DNA of 64,000 nucleotides from Pseudoips prasinana (GCA_951640165.1 OX621247.1:26634001-26698000); one strand, 5' to 3'. Shown: positions 34,220-45,131, numbered from the stretch's first letter. Program-made: numbers and translations. Notes: generated from the letters alone by a model not told the origin.

Positions 34220-34415
34220 AACCGGTAAGTGATCGGCAAGGTTAGCTACTAGGCTCGCGGTAAGTCCAAATGGATGACCACCAATGTGGTTTAATTTCTG
34301 ATCGTGTCCGTGCTTCGGAGGGCTCGTTGAGCTGTCAGCTCCGGTTAGATAACAGTTGTTAAGAAATGTCGGAGACCTACTGCCCCATACGATAAGTAAT
34401 ACAATACAGTTACCT
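34220..34415 (+). repeat. 5S-rRNA-derived SINE
   Basis: GTAAGTGATCGGCAAGG ... ATGGATGACC resembles the 5S rRNA internal promoter region. Then GTGCTTCGGAGGGCTCGTTG, GAGCTGTCAGCTCCGG and CTGCCCCATACGATAAG. Further copies: 49395-49645 and 51715-51960. Confidence 0.6.
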
Positions 34416-34847
34416 AAACACTTATTGACGTACCGTTCCGTTGAGAAACAATCCATGGGCAAATGGTTCTTTGGGAGAAAAGTTATTGGTCAATACATTC
34501 TGTTGGTTTAGCATTCACTGACGTAGAGTTATTATGGCGAATCGTTGGTGGATGAAAAGTCCATTGGATGAAAAGTTAATGGTTTAAAGATAATGTTGAC
34601 CAACGGTTCATGGACCAAGCGACTGTTGGTAAAACGTTTCAGTTTCGGACATTCCATTAGTAGTCGATCAATTGATGGTCAATGATATGGCATTCCATTT
34701 GGCATAGTATATCGACTTAATTCATTCTCATTACTACGTTTAAAATTATTATATCATGTCGTTTTTAAGAAGGATTTTTTTAAATAAAGTTAACCTGTCA
34801 TTTATAGCTATAACCAAACATATGAAAAAAGACCTCGTAAACCCGAA

Positions 34848-35040
34848 TCCTACTAATTTGCTATTTAGAATATGAAAGTATGTGAGTATGGATGTATATA
34901 TGAATGGAAGTTTGTTTTCACGCAAAAACTACTGAACGGATTTTGCTGAATGTTTGCAGTAATATAGCTTATATATCCGAATAACTCATAGGTTACAATT
35001 TATAAAATTTTAAGCGGGTAAAACCGCGAGACACAGCTAA
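34848..35040 (+). mobile_element. Small non-autonomous Helitron with partial duplicate
   Basis: Starts TCCTACTAATTTGC, ends AAACCGCGAGACACAGCTAA, with CTAG mutated to CTAA. 35041-35190 repeats the 3' half (CAACGGATTTTGCTAAAACT ... AAACCGTGGGGCACAACG). Confidence 0.7.
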
Positions 35041-35190
35041 TGAAATATAATTGTTGATTAAAACCACCCAACGGATTTTGCTAAAACTTTGCAGTAATAT
35101 TGGTATGTATGTAGTTTATATATCCGAATAACTCATAGACTACAATTTCTATATTTTAAGCGGGTAAAACCGTGGGGCACAACGAATGTA

Positions 35191-36589
35191 ATATGATTGT
35201 TGGTAAAATTGGAACTAGGTACCGCTAAAGCGTTCAATTGTCGCCAAAAGATTAAATAAATAAACTTATACTTCACATGCAATACCTTCTTACTTATAGA
35301 TGTGATATACGGTAGCTGTCACCGAGAGGGTGAGCAGATGTGACAGCTGTGATAAGGTTGCGACAGACAGACGGAACAAAGATAACGTCACGAGGCTTAG
35401 TTCCACTTTTTGTTGACGTAGGTACCCTCAAGTTTTTCGGGAATTGTGTTTTTCGAGTTAATATATATTTTAGTTGTTGATACAGTAGGGGTGCTACTTA
35501 ATTTACGATTACTAAATTGTTGTATTTAATTGAATATCTTCGATAATTTCCAGTCCGAATAGTACATTGCGGTGGCGGAGGGGTTAAAGTAGATTGGGTC
35601 GGATAGCCCGTAGATCGCTGGTCCGATTCCTACTTATACTTATGTTTAAAAGACTCATTTTAGAGATGTCTTCAAGTAGTTCTTACTACTATAAAACTAG
35701 TTAAATTTCTCGTTCCGAGTGCATAATTAGTTGATAAGTTGTTTTAACCAGACAGTTATTAAATACTCTGTCCTTTTCTAATGCTTAAAATTTGTTTAGA
35801 AGGTAAGATTGTGGTTAGCTTTTAATGAAACTCGCGTTTCGTTGTTATGAAACTGAAGCTTGAAAGCAGCATAACTTCTTGAAAGCAATTCTTGTTACTT
35901 AATAATTTAAGTATTACAAGTATTGCTTTTTTATGGAGTAAGTTGTATAATAAACATATTGTAGTTAAGTGTATACAACACGTAACTTAATTAACGCACA
36001 TCCTGAAATTAGTTTGTTCAGAATCGTTTACTGAATCGATTTATATCATTTTTAATATAGGTAATTATTTTTCCAAAAATAATTAATACTTGAAATTATT
36101 GTCATATTAACCCTGTACAGGCAAAACATATTGAAATGGATCGTAAGTCAAAGTAATAAGACTTTTAAAATAGTAACTTTATTAGTAGTCATACAAATTC
36201 TATCATTCAATCAAAATCAAAGAAAAATAAACTTTATTTCAAGAAACTAATTTAGTAAATAGCAATGCACATATATGTTATATTAAAAGTTCAGTGTATG
36301 TATTATGATTACACCATAATATTCTAATTGGGGTGTCTGAGGGTGTGCGCTACTTACGTTACATGTTGTATGTGTAAATAGCTCAGTATGAAGTCTGTAT
36401 GAGTATTCGTATTTGTAACTACCATAATATATCTGCATCTTTTTTTCGGACGCTCACTTCTTTACCGGGAAATTACTCTGTCTCACCTTGTGTGCAAGAA
36501 TACTTAAATAAAAAAATAACATGCACATGTAGACAACATAATATTTATCCATAATTATATCTTATGAGAAGCGTCAGGTCAGAAGTACC
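35191..36589. other. Unassigned sequence with a tRNA-like fragment
   Basis: 35567-35632 has a SINE-head-like segment (GTGGCGGAGGGGTTAAAG ... GGTCCGATTCC), too imperfect for a tRNA gene. Otherwise nothing is recognised. Confidence 0.35.
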
Positions 36590-36730
36590 CTAAACCGGCG
36601 AGCATGTATGAAGAATATAATGTCAGTAATCGAAGCGGAAGAGGTATGCAAGGATCGTGGCAAATGGAAGTCCGTTGTCTCTGCCTACCCCTCTGGGAAA
36701 CAGGCGTGAGTATGTATGTATGTATGTAAA
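36590..36730 (+). repeat. LINE 3' tail, family RTE-B
   Basis: GGTCAGAAGTACCCTAAACC ... CCGTTGTCTCTGCCTACCCC ... GGCGTGAGTATGTATGTATG tail. Confidence 0.65.
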
Positions 36731-37574
36731 TTTGTTATTAATATAGCTGTGAGTACTAACCTACAGAAGATTTAGTTTCTTAAATAAATTAATATTCTGT
36801 TCTATTCTATTCTTCAGTAGCTTTTGAAGAATTCTCCAGTTGTCTCTATTCAAAAATGTCCCTTTTGAAGTTAAAATCCTACGTAAATCATTTGGAAATA
36901 TTCAGTGCTGTAATTGCTGTTCATTTATTCAGGAGCACAGATTAACCTAGTGCTTTTATCGTCAATGCCCGTTATTCGGTAGAAACTTTATCATAAATAT
37001 AAACTGTTATGACTTAGTTGCCTGCTTTTGTGTCTAAGGTAGATTTGAGCAGAGTCAATTAATTTCCCAATAAGTTTGAGGGAAACATACTTTGTTTGTT
37101 GTGAGAAACTGTTTAAAGCAAATATTTTGTATTTTATCTTATTGTATTGTATTATATATTTTTTATTTCGGAAAAAGTATTTGGTGTAAGGAAAAGAAAA
37201 TTAATAATTACTTATTATCTAGTGTTAGTACCAAGCAATCTCTACACAAACTGTTTTAATATTAAATTAAGTTAAGGTAGTCGAAATTAGGTTTTCACCT
37301 ATAGCCATACATTACCAGTTTTATAATGTATGGCTATAGGTGAAAACCTGTTATTGGCTTTCTTCATCATATATAAAAGCTAATCGCGTATCAACAGCTG
37401 TAGGTTTTCCAACTAAATAAAAATAAAATATTGGAGAGCTTAAGTTCTCCGCTACAGTTTTCAAAATACTGTTTCGACCGCCTCTCACTTTCCTCAGTAA
37501 TGATGCAGTTATTTGCGTAGTACCGCATGAAACCCGTCAGTATAAGAAAATATATATTTATATTGTTATATCGA
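36731..37574. other. Unassigned sequence containing a perfect hairpin
   Basis: Apart from the hairpin at 37289-37349 nothing is recognised. Confidence 0.35.
37289..37349. repeat. Perfect 26-bp hairpin
   Basis: Arm 1 (37289-37314) begins AGGTTTTCACCTATAGCC; arm 2 (37324-37349) is its exact complement. The loop is CCAGTTTTA. It is not inside any recognised repeat. Confidence 0.9.
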
Positions 37575-37710
37575 ATTTAGGTGTCCGGTCACCAACTCGC
37601 ATTACAAGCGCGGTGACTAAGGCAAACCCCCTCCAAATGGCAACATTATAGAAACCTTTGGGGGACGCCTATGTCCAGCAGTGGACGATATCATGCTGAT
37701 GATGATCTTT
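37575..37710 (+). repeat. SINE family C, 3' part
   Basis: CACCAACTCGCATTACAAGC ... GTCCAGCAGTGGACGATATC ... GATGATGATC. Confidence 0.6.
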
Positions 37711-38177
37711 AGTTGTGTCCGTTTAGTTTTGCCACGAATACCTAGTAAATATGAGTGACAGGTTAGATCTGCCAATTTATAATTTTAGTGGCTTGATAAT
37801 TCTGTATATGACCTGCTCTTTTCAAACGAGCTATATTAGAGAGAGATATTATTATATCTAAATCAGTCTAAGATTTCGCAGCGCCTAAGACAGTCGCCTC
37901 GCCGCTTCGTGTCCTATTTGTGTGACTCATAAATAGTTGTTCTGAGTCTGGATGTAATTTGTCGTCTATTATACTACTTTACGAACATATTATAATAAGG
38001 TTTATTAGTGCGGGCGTTGTCTTGTTAAAAATAAAAAGTCTAGTCGTGCAAAAGACAGAATCGCCAGCAATATCAATTATTTAAATTCCAACTAACTTTA
38101 AGTAGCCCAGATATTATGGACAGTATAAGCTTGTTTTAACTATTCTGATATATCTTATAAATTATAAGTACTAGTAA
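37711..38177. other. SINE-like fragments and unassigned sequence
   Basis: 37870-37945 carries AAGACAGTCGCCTCGCC, the same SINE head seen inverted at 52985-53055. The rest is diverged. Confidence 0.4.
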
Positions 38178-38378
38178 TAGTAACAAGCAGGTGACTAATT
38201 CTATAAAGTATTCTAGTAACAAGCGGTCGGCTAATTCTATAAAGTATTCTAGTAACAAGCGGTCGGCTAATTCTATAAAGTATTCTAGTAACAATCAGGT
38301 AGCTAATTCTATAAAGTAGTCTAGAAACAAGTAGGTAACTAATTGCATAAAGTATTCAAGTAACAAGCGGGTGGCTAA
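38178..38378 (+). repeat. 36-bp minisatellite
   Basis: About 5.5 copies of a 36-bp unit starting TAGTAACAAGCGGTCGGC and ending ATAAAGTATTC. Middle units are nearly identical; outer ones are diverged. Confidence 0.9.
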
Positions 38379-38764
38379 TAAAAATAACGTAAATTGAGAC
38401 TTAACAAGCATCTCAATTTCACTATTATTGTAGTGAAGTAAACGTGTCTTTATTTTGTTTTAAGATAACTACTTTTCAATCGTGTATATCCGTCGTAGAA
38501 TAAAAGGAACACTTTTCCCAAGAAACCAATTTTCTTCAACAGTCAAAGAGAAAATCTAAATGTTAAGATAGTTTGAAGAAAAAAGACAGCTCTAATGGAA
38601 GCTTCGTTGCATCCATTCGATTTAAATCTATTTTTGTTAAGGCGCTATATGGTTGAATGTTTATGTAATCATCAATGCACTGCACGGTAGGGTAAAAAAA
38701 ATATGACGATTCCACATAAATGTAAAATTTTTACGGAATAAATATTTTTTGACTTGATGACTTG

Positions 38765-39015
38765 ATGCCTCATTATTACCATCATCATAACAGTAGTAAG
38801 AAGTCCACTGCTGGAGAAAAGCCTCTCTCAAGAGTCTTGATAGAGGTACAACATATGAGGGGATATGCCATAATCGCCACGCTTGGGAGACGGGTTGGCG
38901 ATCGCAGTATGATGGTCATAGATCTCAGAAAGAAGCTGTTGCCCGTCCTCTGGTAGATATTCCCCCGGGTTTTCTTCTACGCCCCCCAGAGAAGAGATGG
39001 GGTGATAATATTGTG
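38765..39015 (-). repeat. SINE, family C2
   Basis: AGTCCACTGCTGGAGAAAAG ... GGCGATCGCAGTATGATGG ... GAAGAGATGGGGTGATAAT, in reverse orientation. Confidence 0.7.
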
Positions 39016-39610
39016 ATACTCGCTGCCATCACCACAAAGCAGTTACTATTCTTACCATATTAAAATGCATTATTGCCATATTAAGATATTATTATTAGCA
39101 ATAAGCTGGGATATGCCTACGGGATGAGTTGAAGAAACGATTCAGAGCGAGAAATCCTGTTCTGGAGACGCTTGGCCAGGTTAAAACAGATATAGAAAAA
39201 AATTCTTCACAATGACCGACGCAAACAAAATTTGTATGGGACTATTGCGAAGCTTTCGAAATCGGTTCTCAAAACAACGGAGATATTGCGTAACAAACAG
39301 CGTACACCAAAGTCAAATTGATTACCTCCTTCTTTTAAATTCGGTTACTTAAAAATAAAACAGAAACTACGAGATAAGTTGCTTTTACCAAAATTGTTTC
39401 TATTAAGATTCAATAGAATATCGAAAAGGAACATTAAAGCATATCTTGATTTAGTGCCAGTACGCAGCACAGATAATAAATTACAGCACAATCGATTGTA
39501 CAACCACAGTTTACAGTTTTAAACACAGAGGAAAAAGCGGAATACAATAGGAAAGATGACGTTACGTGTATATATTCCAAGTTGGCAGTTCAAAACAGAT
39601 GCGGTTAGTA

Positions 39611-39640
39611 TAGTGCCACAAACTTATCTGGCCCGGTGGC
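39611..39640 (+). repeat. Left TIR of the Tc1-like element
   Basis: TAGTGCCA then CAAACTTATCTGGCCCG and GTGGC. It pairs with 43642-43671. Confidence 0.75.
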
Positions 39641-39670
39641 CAAAAGTAGAACTAACGACGCCAGTTTGAA

Positions 39671-39898
39671 ATGTCAATCGGCTGTTATTCCCTGACGTTC
39701 CTGCCATTGATTGTTTGTTGCGCGTATTTATTTTTATTTTTGTGGTTTTTAATTGTGAAAAAGCCGAAAGCTTTAAAAAGTGATGCGAGGAACGTTATAC
39801 TACAAGTATTGAATTATATGAATGAAGAAAAACACCTTCAGGTACCAATTAGACCTTTCAATAAGTTGTATGAACGCGTAGCTGCTGTTACAGATTAG
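39671..39898 (+). pseudogene. Transposase N-terminal (HTH) remnant
   Basis: The informative part, from about 39758, reads KSDARNVILQVLNYMNEEK then NKLYERVAAVTD. It resembles the N-terminal DNA-binding region of IS630/Tc1-like transposases found in insects (ARNxxxxVxxYxxxEK ... RVAxATG). The first ~29 residues are hydrophobic translation of the terminal region and probably not native; GTG at 39758 may be a mutated start. The frame breaks after VTD, and the region to 40055 is degenerate. Confidence 0.55.
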
Positions 39899-40055
39899 TG
39901 TTGTCAGCTTCTGAAAAATACGAAACCCCCCCCTCGCACTTTAAATTTAAATAGATATTTTAAAATATTCATTATTTATTTAATTTTTGCTATTTCCATT
40001 GTAGGTGTCGTGGAGTGATTTGTAAGAAAACTTGTGAAAGAAAAAGAGCTAGCAG

Positions 40056-40838
40056 ATGCAAAAATTTATAGCAGATCAGAATAATGGTAGATCCAATTCT
40101 GAAATGCCTACATTGATTGCAGAAGCTTTTGATAAAATAACAGTCAATGAATGGCAAAAGCATTGCAATCATAACATTTACTACCTGGGAAATCAACACC
40201 TTGCTCCTGTAACTACACAAAAAGATCTGGGAGTTGTTATAACAAATGACCTTAAATGGGAAACCCACATCAGTGGTGTCTCTAAAAAAGCTAATTCAAT
40301 GTTATATCTTGTCAGAAAAGCGTTTAAGTGTCTTACTCCCAAAACTGTCTTGAAAATTTATAAAACTTATATAAGACCACTATTAGAATATGCATATGTG
40401 ATATGGGATCCTTATTTCAAGAAAGACATCATGCTATTAGAGAAGGTCCAGAGAAGAGCGACAAAAATGGCTTCAGTACTGAGAAACAAACCATATGAGG
40501 AACGATTAAAAGACCTTGGCCTCACTTCTCTCGAAAAACGTAGACAGAGGGGAAGTCTCATTGAAACCTACAAAATTTTGTCTGGGGCCTACAATGTAGC
40601 AGGAATTAGGGACTTGTTTACTCTAAATGACAATCAATATCTGAGAGGACACTCCCTAAAATTAAGCAGAATACCGCACAAAAGCAATCCACTAAAACAC
40701 TTCCTGCCAAACCGTGTGGTCAATGAGTGGAATAAACTTCCTGAAACTGTCATAAAGGCACCCAATTTAAACTGCTTCAAAAACAGACTTGACAAATTTT
40801 CCAAATTGCAAACAAAAACACACGCATCAGCTTACTAG
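40056..40838 (+). pseudogene. Chimeric frame: transposase C-terminus joined to LINE RT tail
   Basis: Residues 1-39 (MQKFIADQNNG ... EWQKHCNH) look like the C-terminal helix region of the Tc1/IS630-like transposase. From residue 40 on, the protein is the RT C-terminus of a CR1/L2-type LINE: KDLGVVITNDLKWETHI, VIWDPYFKKDIMLLEKVQRR, KPYEERLKDLGLTSLEKRRQ, RVVNEWNKLPE. The join is at 40172/40173. The continuous frame is accidental, not a domesticated fusion: the target repeat AATCAT flanks the LINE and the transposase reading resumes after it. Confidence 0.75.
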
Positions 40839-40871
40839 CTGCTAGTGTGATAAACACGTAATAATAATAAT
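40173..40871 (+). mobile_element. 5'-truncated CR1/L2-type LINE inserted in the transposase
   Basis: A 699-bp insertion ending in an AAT repeat. It is flanked by AATCAT at 40167-40172 and 40872-40877. Removing it restores HCNH followed by VKNIENEY. Confidence 0.75.
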
Positions 40872-40875
40872 AATC

Positions 40876-41110
40876 ATGTAAAAAATATTGAAAATGAGTA
40901 TCGAAAAGGAATGGATACTTAGACGAGCCTTTCATCATTCAATTAGGTAGTGATGGTGAAAGTGAAAGCAGTGATTATGATAATGATGATGATGAAATGA
41001 CTTCTGCATTAAACAATTCCGGTGACATAATAATACCTGGAGTACCCCCATTAGAGGACACTCAGCATACATTTTATGTAAATGATCATAATTATTGTAT
41101 AAAAATATAA
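40876..41110 (+). pseudogene. Transposase C-terminal tail
   Basis: After the LINE the reading is HVKNIENEYRK. A one-base frame change then leads to YLDEPFIIQLGSDGES, a Ser/Asp/Glu-rich stretch, IIIPGVPPLEDTQ and a stop at 41110. An acidic tail with FIIQLGSD followed by GVxPL is typical of this transposase group. The 3' UTR continues to 41158, then resumes after the LTR element. Confidence 0.6.
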
Positions 41111-41158
41111 AGATTTGTAATGACAGTATTTGTTTGCTTTTTAGTGAAGTAATATATA

Positions 41159-41512
41159 TGTGGAGGCAGGACGGCTTGAAGGCTCTTCACCAGAACTCAT
41201 CCTCTTATAATTTTATGGGTAGGTGAGGGCGGAACAGAAATAAATTACTTCAAATCACAATCAACGTAATTCACAAGAATCATTATTTAATTAGATGTTT
41301 ACTGATTACTACAACGTAAAATCAATCAAATTAAATCTTAAAATATCGTGATGGTGAAGATTCTCAGCGATTCGTCACAAGCGTGGTGCGCGGGCGCCGT
41401 CTCGTTCCAAAGTGACTTCAAGATGGCCGCCCACACCACCATCGACAATGACGCTTCGCTAGGTTGACATTGACAGTCGTGTCAACCTGACGTTTTGACG
41501 TAAACGCCGTCA
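41159..41512 (-). repeat. LTR (3' LTR in element sense)
   Basis: 354 bp, starting TGTGGAGGCAGGACGG and ending AACGCCGTCA on the plus strand. It differs from the partner by very few bases. Confidence 0.85.
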
Positions 41513-41810
41513 CGGCCGGACTGACATACGACCGTCCACGGGTGATTTATCTGAAACAAACTAAGATAACTGCATAGTCCGTTCGCTCATCCTGACTTAA
41601 TAATTTTCATCAGTATACAAACACTAAAAACATTTAATAACTTGGACTAACCAGGCAAGTGTACCGCTTAGTCAACCGTGAGGTGTGACTCGGATTACAC
41701 TTCAGTAAGACCAGTCGAGAAACGCATTAGATATCATAACTGGCTAGAATTAAGCCCAGACAGCACATTTTCGTTCTTGTGAACATCTAGACAAGCCAAT
41801 CCTAACAAGG

Positions 41811-42045
41811 ATGTGACCCGGACGACACAATTCGTCTTACACTTAGCAGGCAAGCAGCCAGAACAAGTCAGTCCTCCCGAGGGAACCGACTCGGACGACA
41901 CAATTCGTCTCGGAAATAGCAAGCGATCATCCATGACAAGTCAGCCCTCTCGAGGCAACTGACTTGGACGACACAATTCGTCTCGGATATAGCAAGCGAT
42001 CATCCATGACAAGTCAGCCCTCTCGAGGCAACCGACTCGGACGAT
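41811..42045. repeat. ~73-bp tandem repeat in the LTR element
   Basis: About three units built on GACGACACAATTCGTCTCGG, then AGCAAGCGATCATCCATG and ACAAGTCAG. Units 2 and 3 (41891-41963, 41964-42036) are nearly identical. Confidence 0.8.
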
Positions 42046-42269
42046 TATTTAAGTATAGCGTTAAATCATGATATCATAACGTAAACGACGATTGGGTTGT
42101 CCATGAAAAACAACGAAACATTATCGATCTCGATCTGTGTTGAAATTTGTAAGCTACAAGAATAATTAACATTATTAAACAGTTTTGCTCGAAATTTATA
42201 AGCCGTCTGTAGCTTGTGAGCAATCAGCTCATGAGTCATAAGTGAGCAATCAGCTCTAGAAACGTATAA

Positions 42270-43243
42270 ACATGGAACTACTCACCAAAATGTCCTCTCT
42301 GGTGTGTTAACGACGTAGACGTTAACGGGCATCTCTTGTGATCACGTTGTTCATTGCCACGGTTGCACTTCGAAGCTAAATGGCTACAGCGTAAACAGCA
42401 GCGATGTCTGGTTTCTGGTCGCAGAAGACCAGGTCGCTGCCGGCGTTTTTGACCTTCTCTTTTTCGGACGACACTCACATGCACCATGTCCTAGCTTGCC
42501 GCACTGAAAACACTTTAAAAGCACTTTAAAAAAACAATTTAAAAACACTATAAAACCACATTAAGAACGATACAGTTTCGGATCGTTTTGCGTCTACACA
42601 ATTATATTCAGCTACTTGAGGCGCATTCCTTTTCATAAAAGTAGACGGTTTCAATTCTCGCTGCAGCTTCTTTCTCGTAATAATCTCCGTATTGAAGGCT
42701 AATCGTTGTAGGTGGTTGAAGAATTTTGACGAATGTGACAGTGCAGTGGACAGCAATGTAGTCTTCGCTCATATTTGTCCATTTTGAGGTTTATGTATGG
42801 TCACGCACAGATATTCGTTTTCCTTGCGTTTGCTATTTTGCAGGTTAATGAGGTCAGTCGCGGGTGTTTCAACACTATCATTCCGTGGAGTAAATAACTC
42901 GAATCTGCAACCATCGCATCTCAAGGAACGATATTTGTGATAGCCACTGCGACGCCGTGCTTTTCAGCGCACCATAGCTATTATAAATGATTTTCATCGA
43001 AACAAAGATCAACAGTATGCCAAGCACGTGCGTTTGTGTTAGTTTGGGGTCGAAATTGGGTAGCTTCATATTGTGGGCGCTCACTTGATTTTTAATCGCT
43101 TCCATCAGACTCAACATCCGGCTATTTTCTAGCTCAAACATTTTTCGAAAAATATCTTCACCATGATGTGGCTTATCTTCGGTTCTTGATCCCACTTCTG
43201 ATGTGGAGGCAGGACGGTTTGAAGGCTCTTCACCAGAACTCAT
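42270..43243 (-). pseudogene. Gag remnant of the LTR element
   Basis: It begins MSSGEEPSNRPAS inside the 5' LTR and runs through the primer site. It continues with a capsid-like segment (MKLPNFDPKLTQT, then frame-changed NQWLSQISF-type sequence), ending about 42878 in the first frame. Near 42475-42517 another frame holds a zinc knuckle, CFQCGKLGHGACEC (CX2CX4HX4C). A poorer second Cys/His cluster (CLRCSHLASKC) follows near 42390. Several frameshifts separate these, so the copy is not coding now. The role would be the nucleocapsid/capsid protein. Confidence 0.65.
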
Positions 43244-43555
43244 CCTCTTATAATTTTATGGGTAGGTGAGGGCGGAACAGAAATAAATTACTTCAAATCA
43301 CAATCAACGTAATTCACAAGAATCATTATTTAATTAGATGTTTACTGATTACTACAACGTAAAATCAATCAAATTAAATCTTAAAATATCGTGATGGTGA
43401 AGATTCTCAGCGATTCGTCACAAGCGTGGTGCGCGGGCGCCGTCTCGTTCCAAAGTGACTTCAAGATGGCCGCCCACACCACCATCGACAATGACGCTTC
43501 GCTAGGTTGACATTGACAGTCGTGTCAACCTGACGTTTTGACGTAAACGCCGTCA
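43202..43555 (-). repeat. LTR (5' LTR in element sense)
   Basis: 354 bp with the same ends as 41159-41512. It contains the gag ATG at 43243. Confidence 0.85.
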
Positions 43556-43641
43556 TATACGTTACAATGTGCATATTATTTTTACCCACTTTATTGCAAA
43601 AAATAGTTACCAGCAACACTAAAAACGATAACAGCGACGCT

Positions 43642-43671
43642 GCCAGCGGGCCAGATAAGTTTGCGGAACTG
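43642..43671 (-). repeat. Right TIR of the Tc1-like element
   Basis: Minus strand CAGTTCCG, then CAAACTTATCTGGCCCG and CTGGC. The next bases outward are TA. Confidence 0.75.
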
Positions 43672-43673
43672 TA

Positions 43674-44997
43674 CAAAGCAACTATTAAAAAATATATTCT
43701 TTTAGCCATTGGCATATCAATATGGACAGCTTGCTCTCCAAGACAAAATGAAATATTTACATTTAACATTGCGTTCGAACTTTTCCTTAAACAATGTCTG
43801 TTATTGTACATTTAACGTCACAATTATTATTTTGTTTTTATTATCTGCCAGCTAGTAAAAGGAATAATCCACAGATTATGAAATGGTAAAGCTATGTTAA
43901 AAAAAATATATAAGTGGATTAGCGTTACCGTAATAAGTTTTGTGTTGTTTGTGAAATTTTAATGCTATGTCTCTACGTCACATATGTAATATAATAAAAT
44001 AAATTGTAAATGTTCTATGTTCGTATAATTTTCTGAACGAGTTATTTATACGCGAAAATAATTAATGATGTTTTAATTGTGTGCGCGTACCCGTATTGAA
44101 GTTCATCATATATTTAGCAAACATTTCATTTAATTAAAGTGTTCTTTTATAATTGTGTAGTTACGTTACTGTGATAGCTCAATTTACTGTGGTGGAGAGG
44201 TTATCGTAGTGGAATGGGATCGCTTATCTGAATGCTTTTGGTGACTGCTACTTCGATTTGAGCAATCTATTGGAACAAACTATTCCTTTAACAAATGTTT
44301 TTCAACATTTTGTATAGATATTCCGTACCGATAGTCTACTGTAAATAAATTGTAGAGAAGCAAGTCGTCAAAACGTCGTCACTTGGTTTAAAGCTTTCCA
44401 GCAAGATAAAGATGTACGTAAGTTTTATATTATTACATATAAATATAAAAAGATGAATTATGATTTTTATTGAATGTAGCTTTGCTATAGAAAAAAAAAT
44501 GCACTCATAGCCAGACTGTGGTCTGACACAGTGGAGTGAGGGCGGGCGTTTGTGGGTACATCTAATTTACAACTACCTACAAATTGTAACCTTTCAATAT
44601 TATTTCAATCTTTTAAATAAAGATAGACACATATAGATAGATACACTTTATTGTCAGTAAAAGGATACATGAAACAGGTTTTTTTAAATAATTATAATCC
44701 ATAAATGGCGGCCTCATAACAGCAACCGCTTCAACTGTTGTGAGTAATTTATATGCTAGTTTTACTAGTTCACTACATAACAATTAAAATTATATATAAT
44801 TACACGTATTTCCTTAGTCAGGTAAAATTCTTAATCGATGTGTTCTCTCATATAGATTAAAGTAAATTTGCAAATATACAAATTTTTATCATCCTTTGCA
44901 AGTATTATATGCATCACTGATTAAAGATTTTACATAACTATAAAAATACCGAGTAGAAGATTATGTTAAAAAAGTGCTTCAATATTGATACAACAAA
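43674..44997. other. Unassigned sequence
   Basis: No supported gene. 44620-44660 has CACTTTATTG-type sequence typical of a minus-strand LINE 3' end. A possible ATG plus GTAAGT donor at 44414-44425 has no partner exons. Confidence 0.35.
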
Positions 44998-45003
44998 TTT
45001 ATT
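44998..45003 (-). terminator. Polyadenylation signal of the Gly-rich gene
   Basis: AATAAA on the minus strand, 40 nt after the stop codon. Confidence 0.65.
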
Positions 45004-45042
45004 TTTTAATGGTCTTCGATGTTGTGGTAGGCTGGGTCTAGT

Positions 45043-45131
45043 CTACCCCTGACCTGCGCCTGCGCCTGCACCTGCGTTGGCGCCGAATCCGAATCCGCCT
45101 TGAGCACCACCACCGGCTCCTGCGTCACCAC
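45043..45131 (-). CDS. Exon 4: terminal Gly/Ala-rich exon
   Basis: Acceptor CCCGCAG. It encodes GDAGAGGGAQGGFGFGANAG then AGAGAGQG and TAG (45045-45043). An AATAAA lies 40 nt downstream. It is GC-rich relative to the AT-rich surroundings, as expected of coding sequence. Confidence 0.8.

Larger units (their letters stand above)
41159..43555 (-). mobile_element. Gag-only Ty3/gypsy-like LTR retrotransposon
   Basis: Two 354-bp LTRs (41159-41512 and 43202-43555), nearly identical, with TG...CA ends and a 4-bp TATA target duplication (41155-41158, 43556-43559). On the minus strand the sequence after the 5' LTR reads TCAGAAGTGGGATC, matching the tRNA-Leu 3' arm complement, a known Ty3/gypsy primer site. 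The 1.7-kb interior carries only gag remnants and a tandem repeat. There is no pol, so it depends on another element. Confidence 0.8.
39611..43671 (+). mobile_element. Tc1/mariner-superfamily transposon with two nested insertions
   Basis: Ends at 39611 (TAGTGCC...) and 43671 (inverse, CAGTTCC...) share CAAACTTATCTGGCCCG in inverted orientation, giving ~29-bp TIRs. TA flanks both sides (39609-39610 and 43672-43673). Without the LINE (40173-40871) and LTR element (41159-43555) the core is about 1 kb. It keeps an N-terminal helix-turn-helix piece and a C-terminal piece of an IS630/Tc1-like transposase, while the catalytic domain is missing. Confidence 0.75.

Noticed and set aside
38178..38378. 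CRISPR-like array
   Set aside because: The 36-bp units are contiguous without spacers; this is a minisatellite in an animal genome.
39671..39757. N-terminal hydrophobic segment suggesting a membrane protein
   Set aside because: It is translation of the transposon's terminal region upstream of the transposase; the recognisable HTH part begins after it.
43567..43815. 82-codon plus-strand frame
   Set aside because: It spans the right TIR of the Tc1-like element and its flank, so it cannot be a native gene.
44398..44425. Possible tiny first exon on the plus strand: AAAGATGTAC followed by GTAAGT
   Set aside because: Only two codons before the donor, no signal-peptide exon found downstream before 45043, and no further support.
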